A DNA stretch of 64,000 bases from Heterobilharzia americana (taxonomy: Eukaryota; Platyhelminthes; Trematoda; Strigeidida; Schistosomatidae): assembly GCA_944470555.2 (NCBI GenBank), contig OX104127.1, positions 42,211,934-42,275,933 of the forward strand, written 5' to 3'. Shown here piece after piece: positions 1-11,410 of the stretch. The notes beneath the pieces were generated by a model. It had not been told where the DNA came from and ran no database searches. It worked only from the letters and a program-made list of their open reading frames with translations. A program made the translations under genes and the position numbers. Within the stretch, counting starts at the first letter, position 1. Every line of letters begins with the position of its first letter.

Positions 1-382
1 GATGATCCAGTCTAGTCGAGTGCAGTCGATCACAATCAGGAAGATGATTGGTGATAGTAGGTGATGGGCTCGTCTTACTCCTTCCTGTCCCCTGTCTTCA
101 CTTCAGAGGTGTCAGTGAATTGAGCTTTCCATTGTGAATCACGTGGCTGGCATGTAGCATCATATAGCGTATAGACGTTGGTTGAGTTAGATAAGATTTG
201 TGATAGTGAGTGGTGTTGAAGCAGCAGTTGGCAAATTATTTCTCGGTCGACGCTGTCGAAGGTCTTTTCAAAATCGACGAAGTTGAGTTGAGTATCTGGT
301 TGACTGGCATTCTATGCTGTGGTGTATGATGATGCTGAGTGTAGTCTTGCAGTTTGATCTCCACATTATCTGTCCTTCCTGA

Positions 383-455
<73 letters not shown>

Positions 456-2420
456 CCCAGCCAGCCAGCCACCCAGCCACCCAGCCACCCAGCCACCCAG
501 CCACCCAGCCACCCAGCCAGCCAGTCTGTTCGTATTGCAGTTTCAAATCCAGAATACTATTTAATCTCTCCACCATGATACAGCTTGATATCTTGCTTGA
601 GGTGAACAGAGACAGTAGCATGATTCTGTGCCAGTTGTTGCGAAGACTTAGGTCATCCTCCTCTGGAAGTTCGACAAGGTAGCCCTTCTTCTAATTCACC
701 TCCAGGTAATTTTCACTATTCCGTTCAAAATCTCCTACAGTAGTGGTGTGAGTGTGTCCTCTGTTGTCACTACGTGTGTTTTCGGTGGTTCTGGAGGAAT
801 TCTATCTGTCTGTGCTGCTTTCCCGGTTTTCAGCAGCCTTATTGGTGATCAGGATTTCACTTCTGCTTTGTCAGAGTGCCTGGGTTCACTGGTAGTTCTG
901 CTGTTGCTGGTGGTATTTGTGGACGAGTTGCAGGTGGTGTTTGTAGTGGTCGATTCAAGAGTTTTCTGAAGTGGTCAGCCCATCGTTCTGTTTCCTTTGT
1001 TCCTCCTCTTTGCTAACTAGCTTTCCTTCACTTTCCTTCATTGATTTCATCTGAGTTGATTTTTCACCTTCCAGATAGTAACCTGGTCATGTGATCTTGT
1101 GGAGTGCAGTGCACTGTTTTATCTTCTGCTTCACCATCACCATCTTCCTCTCTCTTCTCTCTCAGCCTCCATGTATCCGTGGAGATCCATTCCTTATCTT
1201 GCTTCTTCTTCCTTCCTACTAAGTTTGTGCAGGTTTCTTTCTACATCTGTTTTCGAGAGTTCCAGTGTTCTTCCACACAGGTTTCTACAAGAATGTTGCT
1301 CAATATCTGCAATATTTTCGTTACTAGTGATTGACTTCAAGATGTCCCTCGTAGTTTCATATTTCAGTTTCTGTTCTGGTTTTTGAACTTGTACTGCGGT
1401 CTATTACTAACTTCTCAAAGGCATTCAACATGATTTGGAAGCTTCCTTGTAATAAATATTGAGCGGTGTGTAGCTACATCTGCTCCTCCTGTTAATCTTG
1501 TGTCCAGTAAGCCGCGTCTCCCCTTTTTCACGGTGAGATGAGGTTGATCTGACTTTTAGTATAGTGTGTCCATGTGGTGAAACCAAATACATGTTGCTTT
1601 GTGAATATCCTTGTGTTTGTACACACTACCTCCAATCACCAAATCGTTGAATGTTCAGAAGTCTGCAAACAGTTCTCCATCCTCATTCATTTCACGAAGT
1701 GCTTCTCTACCCATGATGACTTCTCTTCCTATGCTGTCCACTCCCAATTCGGCATTCATGTCATCCCACCCATTACAATTTGGATGTCACCAACTGGATT
1801 ATTGTCTAGTACTGATTGCAGTTGTCTGTAGAATTCCTCCTTCTGCTCTTCATCTGCATTATATGTGAGTGTTTAGCGTAGCATTGAATGATTGTGACTT
1901 TCTTTCCATTTGACTTGAATCTTGCTGTCATGATTCTGATACTGGAGGAGGACATTGGTTCCTACTGCATGAGAGTGAGCCTCCGATGCTCTTCAAGGGG
2001 ACATCATGATAACCACTCGAGAACTCAGTGTGTTCGTGGTTGTCGTCTGGGTGATAATATCAGAGTAGATTATTGACTCTCCAGTTAAGAGTTTGGAGAG
2101 TTTACTTCCATTCCATCTTCAAATTCCTCGCAGATTCCTAGCACTTCTACGCCATACCTTATCTCTTTTGCAATCTGTGTAGCCTTGGTAGGTTCATACA
2201 TGGTGCAGACATTCCATATCGGCATCCTTACTTTCACTTTCATCAAGAGGAGAGACATCGGCCGACTTGCTTGCCGAAGGCTTTCACCAACCGGCGTCAT
2301 TTTGCTTCGCCAATTCCCTTTGTATTTTTTTGTGCTTTGAAGTTTCTTTAGTGGTTGGATTGCTTTTATGTTGTAGGGTCGCTAGCCCGATGCTCAACCT
2401 TTCCTCTTCATCTGGGCAAA
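1..2420 (-). mobile_element. RTE-type non-LTR retrotransposon, copy A (3' end cut by window edge)
   Basis: Read on the minus strand, this copy starts with the apurinic-type endonuclease near 2300, where translation gives MPIWNVCTMYEPTK, the counterpart of the GTWNVRTM start of BovB/RTE endonucleases, followed by a VEVLGICEE-like segment. Lower coordinates hold the connecting region (KRSARKDK-like matches) and the reverse transcriptase up to the window edge, where the sequence matches the MIFLIVVDWIM part of other copies. The frame is broken many times. The 5' leader may reach 2420-2650, but that part has no second copy here to confirm it. It resembles the schistosome SR2/SjR2 group of RTE elements, but I could not compare sequences, so the family name is an inference. 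Confidence 0.8.
384..524. repeat. (CCAG)n tetranucleotide tract inside RTE copy A
   Basis: About 141 bp of CCAG units, with CCAC variants in the distal half. It lies where other copies encode the conserved QAGW(L)xxF segment of the RT. Because 4 and 3 are coprime, every frame stays open and reads a four-residue repeat: PASQ on the plus strand, and W-L-A-G or W-L-G-G on the minus strand. The long open frames here are therefore low-complexity artefacts. Confidence 0.95.
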
Positions 2421-2924
2421 ATCATATTGTTGGTTAATTCAGTTGATTGTCTCTGGGAGAATTAGTTTGCAAAAAGAATTCAGCAACTCCTGCTGAGCTA
2501 GTTACCTGGACCGTACTCAGAGGGCTGCATCCATGCGTGCCCATGAACATGTAGCAGCTCGGTTAGGGAAAAGAAGGACAAAATGCATCAACAGTGCAGT
2601 CTTCTCATATCTAGTGGATATCGGATAAGGGATCAAGGTAGTTCACCCCTTTTCTGTGATACATAATGTTCCTTATAATCTTTTCAGAAGTGCTCAACTA
2701 CACACTTTATTCATAACCACAGGTATCAACCTGAGAAGACTTGATCGATGTTTTCAAAAGTATTATGCATATGTACTTTTTGTCTACTTTGGTTCACAAC
2801 AGGGACAAAACTTTCTTTATGGAATTTCCTACCACAAATTTCGTATTTGAATCCCCCACCCTTTTCTTCTACATTTTCATTGCATTGATAAACATTTGTT
2901 TTCTTAGTAATGATGGATAGTGGC
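2421..2924. other. No gene recognised; possible 5' leader of RTE copy A
   Basis: The block is AT-rich with many stops in all frames. The part next to 2420 could be the untranslated leader of copy A, since the endonuclease start lies immediately beside it, but nothing else in the window confirms this. Confidence 0.4.
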
Positions 2925-3215
2925 TACTAGTGGAATCAGGGATGCGCATTTCGTCCTATTTGGAACTCGTCATCTGGATTTACCTGCTTCTCGATGAGTG
3001 ATGTTATTCCCATTGAGATCCGGACTCGGGAGTGGTCGCTTCAAATGCCAGAGCTTTATCCACTACACCACCGAGCCACAAGAGCCACTTCTTGTGAGAT
3101 GGGTATAGGTTTTAGTATAATTGTTTTTATATCATACCGTCGTTGATTGGACCGAATTGATCGGTCTCTACTGGCATATGGGATCCTGTGAGGAAGCCTC
3201 GATATTACCGGTGTT
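2925..3215 (-). mobile_element. SM-alpha-type SINE with decayed hammerhead
   Basis: On the minus strand the unit runs from a leader (3215-3090) through a tRNA-like pol III promoter (about 3080-3000: A-box-like TGGTGTAGTGGATAAAGC, then a degenerate B box) to a hammerhead motif (2990-2926). Leader, promoter and ribozyme occur in the same order in the copies at 42.2-42.8 kb. This order is the known structure of the schistosome SM-alpha retroposons. The ribozyme core reads AUGACGA where CUGANGA is required, so C3 is replaced by A. Stem II, the GAAA box and the GCGCAUC cleavage triplet context are kept. Cleavage is predicted to be lost. Confidence 0.8.
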
Positions 3216-3549
3216 CTAATGTTAGTAATGATGGACATTAGTTCTATGCTCTTGTTTAGTCCTACTACTACTACCGGTAATCATTTCCAACCGTTGCGTG
3301 ACACTTCACATTTGTTAGTCTTTATTTCGTTATTACATTTATATAACTCTCACCCTACTTGAATAGAATCCTTCGCTATATAATGATTATTTGGACCTTA
3401 GTAAATACACACCCACATTCATGTTTCAGCTAAATGCATATAAATTAATCATTATCTCAAGGTTTTGTCTCTTTGGTTTGTAATTGTTCTGTCAATGTTG
3501 ATTTCACCACACAATTTACACACTAGACTGATTATTATTCTTAAGGTAG
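3216..3549. other. No gene or repeat recognised
   Basis: AT-rich sequence with stops in all frames. I see no RNA gene or second copy in the window. Confidence 0.5.
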
Positions 3550-3835
3550 TATTCATCATGGATTGACATCAGTTGAGGAACTATTGAAAACCTGTAAGCA
3601 CTGGACAGTTGTTTCACTATAATAAGGGACCCCTCAACAGTATACACCCACGACCCAGCTATGGATCGAACTCAGAACCTTCAGGTTTTATGACAAACGT
3701 CACTGGGTCAGATTTCAATAGTTCACAATTTCCTACTTCTGTCACCTAGCGATATAGGGCAACTATGATCCAAGGTCTTCAGTTGGCATCCACTTCACTT
3801 CTGACTAGTTAACCCCACAGGTCACGGCTTCTTAT
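3550..3835 (-). mobile_element. tRNA-derived SINE, second family (older subfamily)
   Basis: Matches the plus-strand copy at 7940-8222 read in reverse. Shared landmarks are the outer GGATGCTAACTGAAGACCTTGG-like block, a central tRNA-like promoter with B box matching GAGTTCGAtcC, a CCAGTGCTt block, and the distal TGATGTCAGTCnnTGATGAATAC end. The promoter makes RNA polymerase III transcription plausible for its source copies. No open frame. This subfamily shares its 3' end with the inverted-repeat version at 4689-4995 but has a different 5' side. Confidence 0.7.
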
Positions 3836-4688
3836 AAGAACTTAGCAATATCCATCTAGAAGTATGTCACTATATAGTAATACATTTTAGGGTAATGGGG
3901 ATTTATTTGATGATGTATGATATATTTGATTGCTATTCCACCCTGATAAAAACTTATATCTATTTGATTTAATTTCTACCTACCCACTGACTGTTTCAAT
4001 ATTGAAATAATTTTAAATCATATCATATTCACTCTTTTTCATGGATTTATAACTGTTGAGCCTGGAGAAGTTATGAAAACAAGCGTTTGCTGAAAGTATC
4101 AAGGTCCTCCATTACTGTCACAAACCATTCTGTCTATGTTATCTTTGTAGTTCAGTGAAGTATAAGGTATTGAGGGAGAACAGTCACTATTTATATCCAG
4201 TTTGAGTGCTTTACTGCTTTACTAGTATTCATTTATCTCTTACTACTCATTTGGTCACTCCACAACCGTTTAGACAGAGAAATTTAACCTGACACAGAAG
4301 TTGTTATCACTCTAATCTGATGTCAATAAAGTACAAATGGAAATATTCGATTGAACAACCTGAAGAATATCTGTAAATCACATACTCTCAATTTTTTTTC
4401 CATCTAATTAACTTTGTTTCACCTACTTAAGCCCGATTTATATCACCTCCTTTTGAATATCTGTTGACAATCTATACTAGATTCCTCAGCTACAATGTTA
4501 TCATATCTATGCATTGTAAACTCATGTTTTTGCATATAATGGATTTTACAGAAAATTTCTATAGGAACAATAATAAAAAATGTTCCGTAAGAATAGTATG
4601 TAAATTTACATCTGTAAACTCAGCAAAACAAACTGATTAAAGGAGGACGTTTATTATTTTATGGTTTTGTTTTGAGCCTTAACTCCAA
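3836..4688. other. No gene recognised
   Basis: AT-rich, no frame above about 60 codons, no recognised repeat or RNA gene. Confidence 0.5.
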
Positions 4689-4995
4689 GTTGTTATTCAT
4701 CGTAGACTGACATCAGCTGGAGGAACAAAGGAAACCTAGGAGCACTGGACTGCTGTTTTGTCCGATTAGTATGGGAATCCTCAGCAGTACGTACCCACGA
4801 CCCCACTAGGAATCGAACTCATGACCTTCAGGTTCCATGGCCAGCGCGTTGCCATTGAGCCACTGGGTCACGATCCAATGCTCTATATTTCCGACTTCTC
4901 TTAGCTCATGATATAGCTCAACCGCCACCCAATGTCATCGTTGAGTAACTGTCCTTTGTTCCTCCAATTGATGTTAGTCTACGATGAATAACAAC
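4689..4995 (-). mobile_element. tRNA-core SINE bounded by inverted repeats
   Basis: The ends are inverted copies of each other over about 44 bp with roughly three mismatches: the left end starts GTTGTTATTCATCGTAGACT and the right end is its complement, ending AGTCTACGATGAATAACAAC. Between them, on the minus strand, lies a tRNA-like promoter (A box TGGCTCAATGGCAACGCGC; B box GAGTTCGATTCC at about 4805-4820). SINEs normally have no terminal inverted repeats, so this is either a SINE whose 3' end was duplicated in inverse, or a MITE that took up a tRNA-like core. The sequence right of 4995 begins with the same block (TTGAAATA..TTCCAAATC) that follows the copy at 36451. Confidence 0.8.
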
Positions 4996-7494
4996 TTGAA
5001 ATACTTCCAAATCTCCACAACTCCCCCAAAAATTTAGCCTTAACTACATGTCGTGACGATTCCCTTGAATTTATAGCCTTTACATCCCCCCCCCAGTGTA
5101 CCATACTTTGATCACCTATCTGTTAAAGCGTTAAACATTAAAAATGTAAAAACAACGAAAAGATGTTAATGTGTATAAACCATCTAGAAAGGAGTTGCGA
5201 GAAATGTGATTATGATTGGTTCCTTTAAAGATCGGTCCATGTTTTAATGTTTTCCAGGCATAAGAAATAGGGCATCTGACCAAACTATCCTAACCAGTCA
5301 CCTTTTTGTTTATCTAAATTATTTGTTAATGAAACTGATAGAGGTAGCTTTGACACTTGATAATGATCTACGGTAAGATATGGACGTAGACATAGGCAGA
5401 ATCCAAATAAGAAGCTCCTAGATTATCAGTCCTATATCTCACTCGGTCAGCTACTGGGTTTTAAAGCCCAATAGGGTGTCGGACAAGTAACATATAGACC
5501 ATTGGTTTAAGTCCTGCTATGACTCAGGTTCCATTTCATCTTCATTCATCACCCGGTATTAAATTATGTGTTTACTGTTATAGGATTTCGGATTATGCTT
5601 TCCCTTTACTCAGCTGGTCACTCCGGATGACCAGTGGAAAAAAACCACTCATACCCTTCTGGTTTCGTATGTTAAGGTTGAAGCTATCAAGTTAACTAAG
5701 TGTGTTGCCAAGATTAGGATACTGAAATATTTAGAAGATTTACAGCCTTAATCCAGGAAATGTCTTCCATACCATTCAAATTAAACTGTGTAAATTAGTC
5801 TTGATCATAATAAAACAAAATTTACACCTTAAAATTAATAATATACTACTCAACTGTCTATTGTTGACAACATCGGTAGTTAGTGATGGTAAGCAGATTG
5901 ACTTGAGACTGATTTTAAGGAAATGAACATTTTCTACATTTCTAATTTGTTCACAAATATTTGTCAACAACTTTTCAGTCTTTTATTCCTAAATTTAATC
6001 TTTCCTGTTAAGTGGGAGGTAAAATAAATTTATACTCCAATAACATGCATGGTTGATGATATTACCACTTAACCAATCATTGTATAACCAAGTAACCATT
6101 TTTATTGTGCTTAGGATAAACGACAGAGACTAACTGCTGTGTAAGTTTAAAACGATTTAATACCAGTTTTCATTGTGAGTGAAGTGAAAAAGAGAGAGCT
6201 AGTCTCCAGGTATTGTAATTTTAAAAGCGGATCTAACCACTTTTAGGAATTCAGTAACAACGCATATTTTTGTCGGATAAGTTAGTTGCCATAATAATAA
6301 ATTGAGAAAATAATCTTAGTCATTTTAAGGGTGACTTTAAAGGTCACGCTAAAAACTGCTGAGGTAACCAACTACGAAAAACTACCTCAGATGAAATGCC
6401 AAAATCTGATTGGCTACTCCAGCAGTTGCTAGGGTGGTCTCTCAGGTCACTCGTACTTTTGTAGAAGGTATCTAAGTTCAAAATAGTTTTCACTAAGAAA
6501 TGAAATGAAAAAAATTCACACACTAACCATATACATGATAGTTCAGCAAGTGATGAACTATATTACTACCTGGCCGCCAAGACCTCATTAGATGCAGGAA
6601 AGTTCCAAATGTGAGTCATCTATTCGAAGTCAAGTGCCTACATCAACTATACAAAGCTGTAGTCAGCAAGAGATGACATTATATGGTTCAAAAAACGAAA
6701 TCACAAGATAATGAAAAGACTTTTATCTCTTTTTTTGGATTTTTTAGAAGTCTGCTTTCCTAACTCGATACAGAACCTTCACATTCCAGAGCTGACATAA
6801 GTTCATCCAGTCAGTAAGTTGAATTCCAGAAGGTATAATTCATAACCTCAGTCACTTAGTTATACAATGCTACTATCATTTAAAATTATAACTGGACACA
6901 CTTCATAAATCTTTAATTTACTGAATTTATGGGAAATTGTTTTATAGTAAGACCAGGTGGTGTTTTATTTCATACTCTTACATTACACTAAATGAGAGCT
7001 GAGGTCTTCAGACATAGTCTGTGGTCAAACTGCAATCTATGAACCATGGTCCTAAAAGAATGAATTTGATGTGGCAGTAATTTCCCTTAGAAACCTTTCT
7101 TGATTAAACAAGTCACTTCCCTCCTGAAATCTAATAAAGGCTTACTAATAACCTTAAAAATCACCTAGTGTATAACAACTGTCAAATAAACACCTGTCAT
7201 CTTTTAGAAATAACAAAAGAGATTTTTAAGACCCCCCTTTTTTTATCTTGATCTTAGCAATTCATTTTAGTTCGTTCATCAATTATATTTCACTTGACTT
7301 GTGCACTTTCATTTGGTCGTCATCATTTTACACCAGTTTTTACAGTATTTGATCCATATTTCACCTTTTGGAATCAGTTCTTACTTTTTCAATGATAAAT
7401 TTTCTATTTTATTCACTTGAAATAATCCTCAACTGACGACCAACTGTTTCAAATGTATATTGACTGAGAAACATTTCACTGTATCTATCTGAAG
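4996..7494. other. No gene recognised; starts with about 45 bp of the X repeat
   Basis: The first 45 bases match the flank X described at 36452. The remainder is AT-rich, with short frames only and no conserved motif that I recognise. Nothing here supports a coding exon. Confidence 0.45.
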
Positions 7495-7834
7495 TTTTAC
7501 CACCTGTTCTTATGGAACCGAATATATAGGCCATACATAGTACGCTTTATCCAAACGCATATCCCAATACTATCCACCACACCAGTATAAACGAGAATCC
7601 AAAGCAATCAACAGCTCAATTTATGAACATATGGTTCACTCTGCTCACTCTACTACACCATATCCTTCCTTCAAACTCATTTATTATAAATTCAAATCAA
7701 ACATTTCGAAGGGAGTGTGGATTCACCATATGAACACAGTGGAAGCATTTGTAATTCATCGGTTCAACGTGGATCTCTGCAAGTATAAGAGTTACATCCA
7801 ATCTCAAGTTTTGGCTTGGTCACAACCTACTTAA
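7495..7834 (+). pseudogene. Penelope-like element, GIY-YIG endonuclease fragment
   Basis: Translation gives CSYGTEYIGHT, a stop, then ALSKRISQYYPP, which is the pattern of the GIY-YIG nuclease at the C-terminus of Penelope-like elements (cysteine pair, YIGxT, then LSKRI). It continues as an open frame with IYEHMVHSAH and ends NVDLCKYKSYIQSQ before the stop at 7832-7834. The same region occurs on the minus strand at 18585-18905, there attached to a Penelope-type RT. No RT is seen upstream here, so this is a 5' truncated remnant with at least one nonsense change. Confidence 0.75.
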
Positions 7835-7939
7835 GACATATTATTTATTTCCTACTACTAAATTAAAATCCCATTCATTTCAAAAATACATTACTGTATA
7901 GTGCTCATTAGTGACTTGCTTCCAGATGGATATTACGCA

Positions 7940-8222
7940 GCTGTAATAAGAAACCGTGACATATGGGGTCAGCCAGTCGTAAATGAAGCGGATGCTAACT
8001 GAAGACCTTGGGTGATAGTCGCGCTATAACGTGAATTGACAGAAGTTGGAAATTGTGAACCACTGGCTGGATGGTTAACTCGTGAAGGTTCTGAGTTCAT
8101 TCCCTAGCCGGGTGGTGGGTGCGTACTGCTTAGGAGTCCTATACTAGGACGTAATAGCTGTCCAGTGCTCCCAGATCTCCAGTGGTTCCCCAAATGATGT
8201 CAGTCCTTGATGAATACTGCTT
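7940..8222 (+). mobile_element. tRNA-derived SINE, second family, plus orientation
   Basis: Reverse-complement relative of 3550-3835. It carries the TGGCTGGATGGTTAAC-like A box region near 8065, a decayed B box (TGAGTTCATTCC) near 8090-8105, and the TGATGTCAGTCCTTGATGAATAC-like 3' end near 8200-8222. It lies 105 bp after the Penelope fragment. No protein frame. Confidence 0.7.
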
Positions 8223-8959
8223 CTATTTACTAGTTGTTTATTTATTTTACTCGTATAAACGATTTTTGTTGACTTTCTTGTCACATTGAACTTATAGTTA
8301 TTGATGCGGACACTTTTGTCTGCAACTATAACAACGATTAACTGACTTCTGAAAATGATTCTTTGAAAACAAAAGTTTCCTCGTTGTGTTTTCTTTTGTT
8401 AAATATTTCTGTGTTGTTAAAATATCTTATTCTTTTATTTCATAAACAAATAGGTATATTTCGTCCATAAGAAAACCGACGGAAAAAAATGCTACGTTTT
8501 GTACATCAACACGAAGCTCAAAATATGCTAATTATTAAACTTGACTAATTTTGTTTACTGAATAAATTATCTTTGTTTTTTTTAATCTGAAATGTAGATT
8601 CAAATAGTTGATTGCTTTAATCCATAAGAGGAGAAGTCAGGCAGGCCTAAACGAACGATGGAAACGAAATGTTTACACTTCTGGCTAAAGAATACTTTAC
8701 TTAGGAACAGCGTTTATCTTCTTTTCTGTTAAATTACATTTTGTTGATAAAAGAAATGATTGAAATTTAGCTAATTTTCTATGTTTTTTCACTTGCCCAC
8801 GGTTCCTCCAATATTTCATCCTCATCTATAACATAAAGGAAAAATGAAGTGGCACGTTGATCGGTTCATAAGTTAGATACTTTTCAACCTGTCAGCCTGT
8901 CACTAGCTGGTATCGATAAAATGTGAACAACAAACATGAACTAACTGACAGTAAATAAT
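8223..8959. other. No gene recognised
   Basis: AT-rich, stops in all frames, no second copy in the window. Confidence 0.5.
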
Positions 8960-9353
8960 GTAATTCCTTCTTAGTCTGCTTATAAGGAATGTCAAATAGT
9001 GAAACAGTAGCATTTACTGGATAACGTTTCGGATACAATTCATTCTTCATTCTCATATCAGGTAACTAACTCCACAACTTCAAGACAGACCTTATACAGT
9101 CTTAATCATCCCTTCTTCTTCCTACTGACAAAGGTAGTAGAATTTTCCATATATCTGGGATAAGTGTAGAATTATTCTTGTCACTCCATGTATTTGGTGT
9201 TGATTGACTAAACAGACATTCGGTTAACAATCTCTCCCTCCATCCAACCAAGTTAGTTTTCAACACTGTCACTCTACTGTGTGATTGTGTGTCATCGCAT
9301 GCAGAGCTACAGCTGAGGATTTCTCCAGATTTCTTATCTTATTACAATCTACT

Positions 9354-9547
9354 AATCTTGATTAAGCTAAATTTTTGTGCTGTGTTATTTATTCTAATTT
9401 ACCCTTGTCGACTACTTGACTCATGTATTTAACCTCGAAATCATTGCAAGGGGTCTGGTAAACCAAATTATTTTGGTTAATTGCATCAGTAGGATCTTTT
9501 AACCTACGAAGTGTAACAGAGCATAAAAATTTAGCTTAATCAAAATT
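9354..9547. mobile_element. Small inverted-repeat element nested in the X arm
   Basis: The ends are complementary: TTGATTAAGCTAAATTTTTG on the left and AAAAATTTAGCTTAATCAAA on the right, about 34 bp in all. The unit is about 190 bp and non-coding. The same unit occurs at 36491-36680 inside the other X copy, so it was part of X before X was copied, or is a structural part of it. It has MITE-like size and form. Confidence 0.6.
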
Positions 9548-9586
9548 AAATTTTGAGGGAGTTGAGGAGATTTGGAAATATTTCAA

Positions 9587-9856
9587 GTTGTTATTCATGG
9601 TAGACTGACATCAGCTGGAGGAACAAAGGAAACCTGGGAGCACTGGACAGCTGTTTCATCCGACTAGTATGAGAATCCTCAGCAGTGCGCACCCTCGACC
9701 CCACTAGGAATCGAACCCGCAGCCTTCAGGTTCCGTGGCCAGCGCGTTACCACTGAGCTAGCCACTGAGTCACAATCCAGTGCTCCATATTTCCAACTTC
9801 TGCTCCCAGGCTTCCTTTGTTCCTCCAGCTGATGTCCGTCTACGATGAATAACAAC
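9587..9856 (-). mobile_element. tRNA-core SINE with 56-bp terminal inverted repeats
   Basis: The two 56-bp ends (9587-9642 and 9801-9856) are inverted copies with three mismatches by direct comparison. The core on the minus strand holds a tRNA-like promoter: A box TAGCTCAGTGGTAACGCGCT and B box GGGTTCGATTCC. This is the best preserved copy of the family in the window. Confidence 0.85.
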
Positions 9857-10122
9857 TACTACAACTACTACTACCCTTGTCATCACAGAGAAGGAGATAA
9901 AACTAGGAATATATAAAGACTGTCTCGAAGTCGTGGAGTTACCTGATATGAAAATGGAGAATGAATTGTATCCAGAACGTTATCCAGTAAATGATACTGT
10001 TTCACTATTTGACATTCCTAATAAACGAACTAAAATGGAATTACAATCTCCTACGGGGCTCAGGTTTCACTCCTATAGTGAATAATCTACTCAAATTGGA
10101 AACAGTTAGTCCCTTTTATGAA

Positions 10123-10461
10123 TTTGGATAATGTAATTAGAAGAGGTAGATTATCTGAAAATATGATGCATTAGCGCTACACATTTCGAACAACCTGATC
10201 ACACATTTACTTGTCAAGTCAATTTATATATGAAAACTGGAAGTGGGGGAAGGACAAATATGATATAAAGGAATTCAATAATAAAAAAGATAATGAAGGG
10301 AAACCAAAAGATGAGATTTGAAGACAGTCTTGGTAATACGATAAAATAAGCATTACCAAGGTAAGCTTAATGTACGGACAAACTGGTTATGCACACACAA
10401 TGGGAGGTTAAATTTATTTATGGCTAGCACCTCAATAAACTTAAGTATACGCCCCTGACAG
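10123..10461. repeat. Left arm of long inverted repeat
   Basis: Reverse complement of 11071-11410, about 97% identical by eye; differences include one extra C at 10451-10460 and scattered substitutions. The arm is an inverse copy of the Penelope element's 3' end. Confidence 0.9.
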
Positions 10462-11070
10462 GAAACCTATTTAGACAGGTCAGTACTTGAGTTACCATAG
10501 CTTTTGTCCAACCCAATACAAGTGAGGTTCGGTAACTTGCCTATTCAAAAGGATCCAGCTTATTTGTACGGAAGACTCAATGGATGATGATATCAAAATA
10601 CTAACGCAAACTTTAGTGGAAAATGGATATCTTTTGAAGTTCATAAACCGCTGCAAAAATCAGCAAGGATTCAAACCTAATCTGTACTCTGTTTTGAAGA
10701 TATACGTTTACATCGCGTTACCATACAGAGGAGAATCTAATAGCTGTTAGCAAAACGTAGTATGCAGCTAAGCTTATCGTAGCTGAGACGATCAAACACC
10801 TGCTGTAACCTAGATCTCAAAGCTGTATAAACGATTGTGTCACACCCCACCGCGTTTGTATGTATGTGGACAAACATACATAGGAAGAAATAATCATGGT
10901 ATTCACTTGAGGGTAGGGGAACATGTTCCAAAATGTCTACGAAAGCAACTGGATTCCTAGACACTGATAAACGCAGACGGCAGATGACCATCATCATCCA
11001 TTGCAAAACATACCATTGATAAGAGTCACAGGAATGATCTCAAAACAGCCTTTTTATTATTTTACAGAAA

Positions 11071-11410
11071 CTGTCAGGGCGTATACTTAAGTTTATTGAG
11101 GTGCTAGCCATAAATAAATTTAACCTCCCATTGTGTGTGCATAACCAGTTTGTCCGTACATTAAGCTTACCTTGGTAATGCTTATTTTATCGTATTACCA
11201 AGACTGTCTTCAAATCTCATCTTTTGGTTTCCTTTCATTATCTTTTTTATTATTGAATTCCTTTATATCATATTTGTCCTTCCCCCACTTCCAGTTTTCA
11301 TATATAAATTGACTTGACAAGTAAATGTGTGATCAGGTTGTTCGAAATGTATAGCGCTAATACATTACATTTTTCAGATAATCTACCTCTTCTAATTACA
11401 TTATCCAAAA
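11071..11410. repeat. Right arm of long inverted repeat
   Basis: Partner of 10123-10461. It follows the endonuclease remnant and is therefore the native 3' terminus of the element. Confidence 0.9.

Larger units (their letters stand above)
8960..10100. mobile_element. Fold-back repeat: inverted X arms around a tRNA-core SINE
   Basis: The left arm (8960-9586) is the reverse complement of the block X at 36452-37130. The centre (9587-9856) is the inverted-repeat SINE. The right arm (about 9884-10100) is a shortened X in direct orientation, matching 36890-37130. The locus therefore reads as an imperfect palindrome in which the right arm has lost its inner roughly 450 bp. Landmarks seen in both arms include GGATACAATTCATTCTTCAT on the left and its counterpart ATGAATTGTATCC on the right. 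No long open frame. Fold-back transposons are a possible comparison, but no transposase is seen. Confidence 0.7.

Noticed and set aside
384..524. CRISPR-like regular repeat
   Set aside because: The unit is 4 bp without spacers; a microsatellite.
236..621. Long open frames of W-L-A-G and P-A-S-Q repeats on both strands
   Set aside because: They come from the (CCAG)n tract, which is open in every frame; the flanks are RTE sequence.
3000..3085. tRNA gene on the minus strand
   Set aside because: A and B boxes are present but there is no cloverleaf with acceptor and anticodon stems, and the unit continues into a hammerhead, so it is an SM-alpha promoter. The same holds for 42265-42340 and 42537-42595.
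9700..9770. tRNA gene on the minus strand
   Set aside because: It is the promoter of a repeated SINE with several copies in the window; no acceptor stem pairing is seen.
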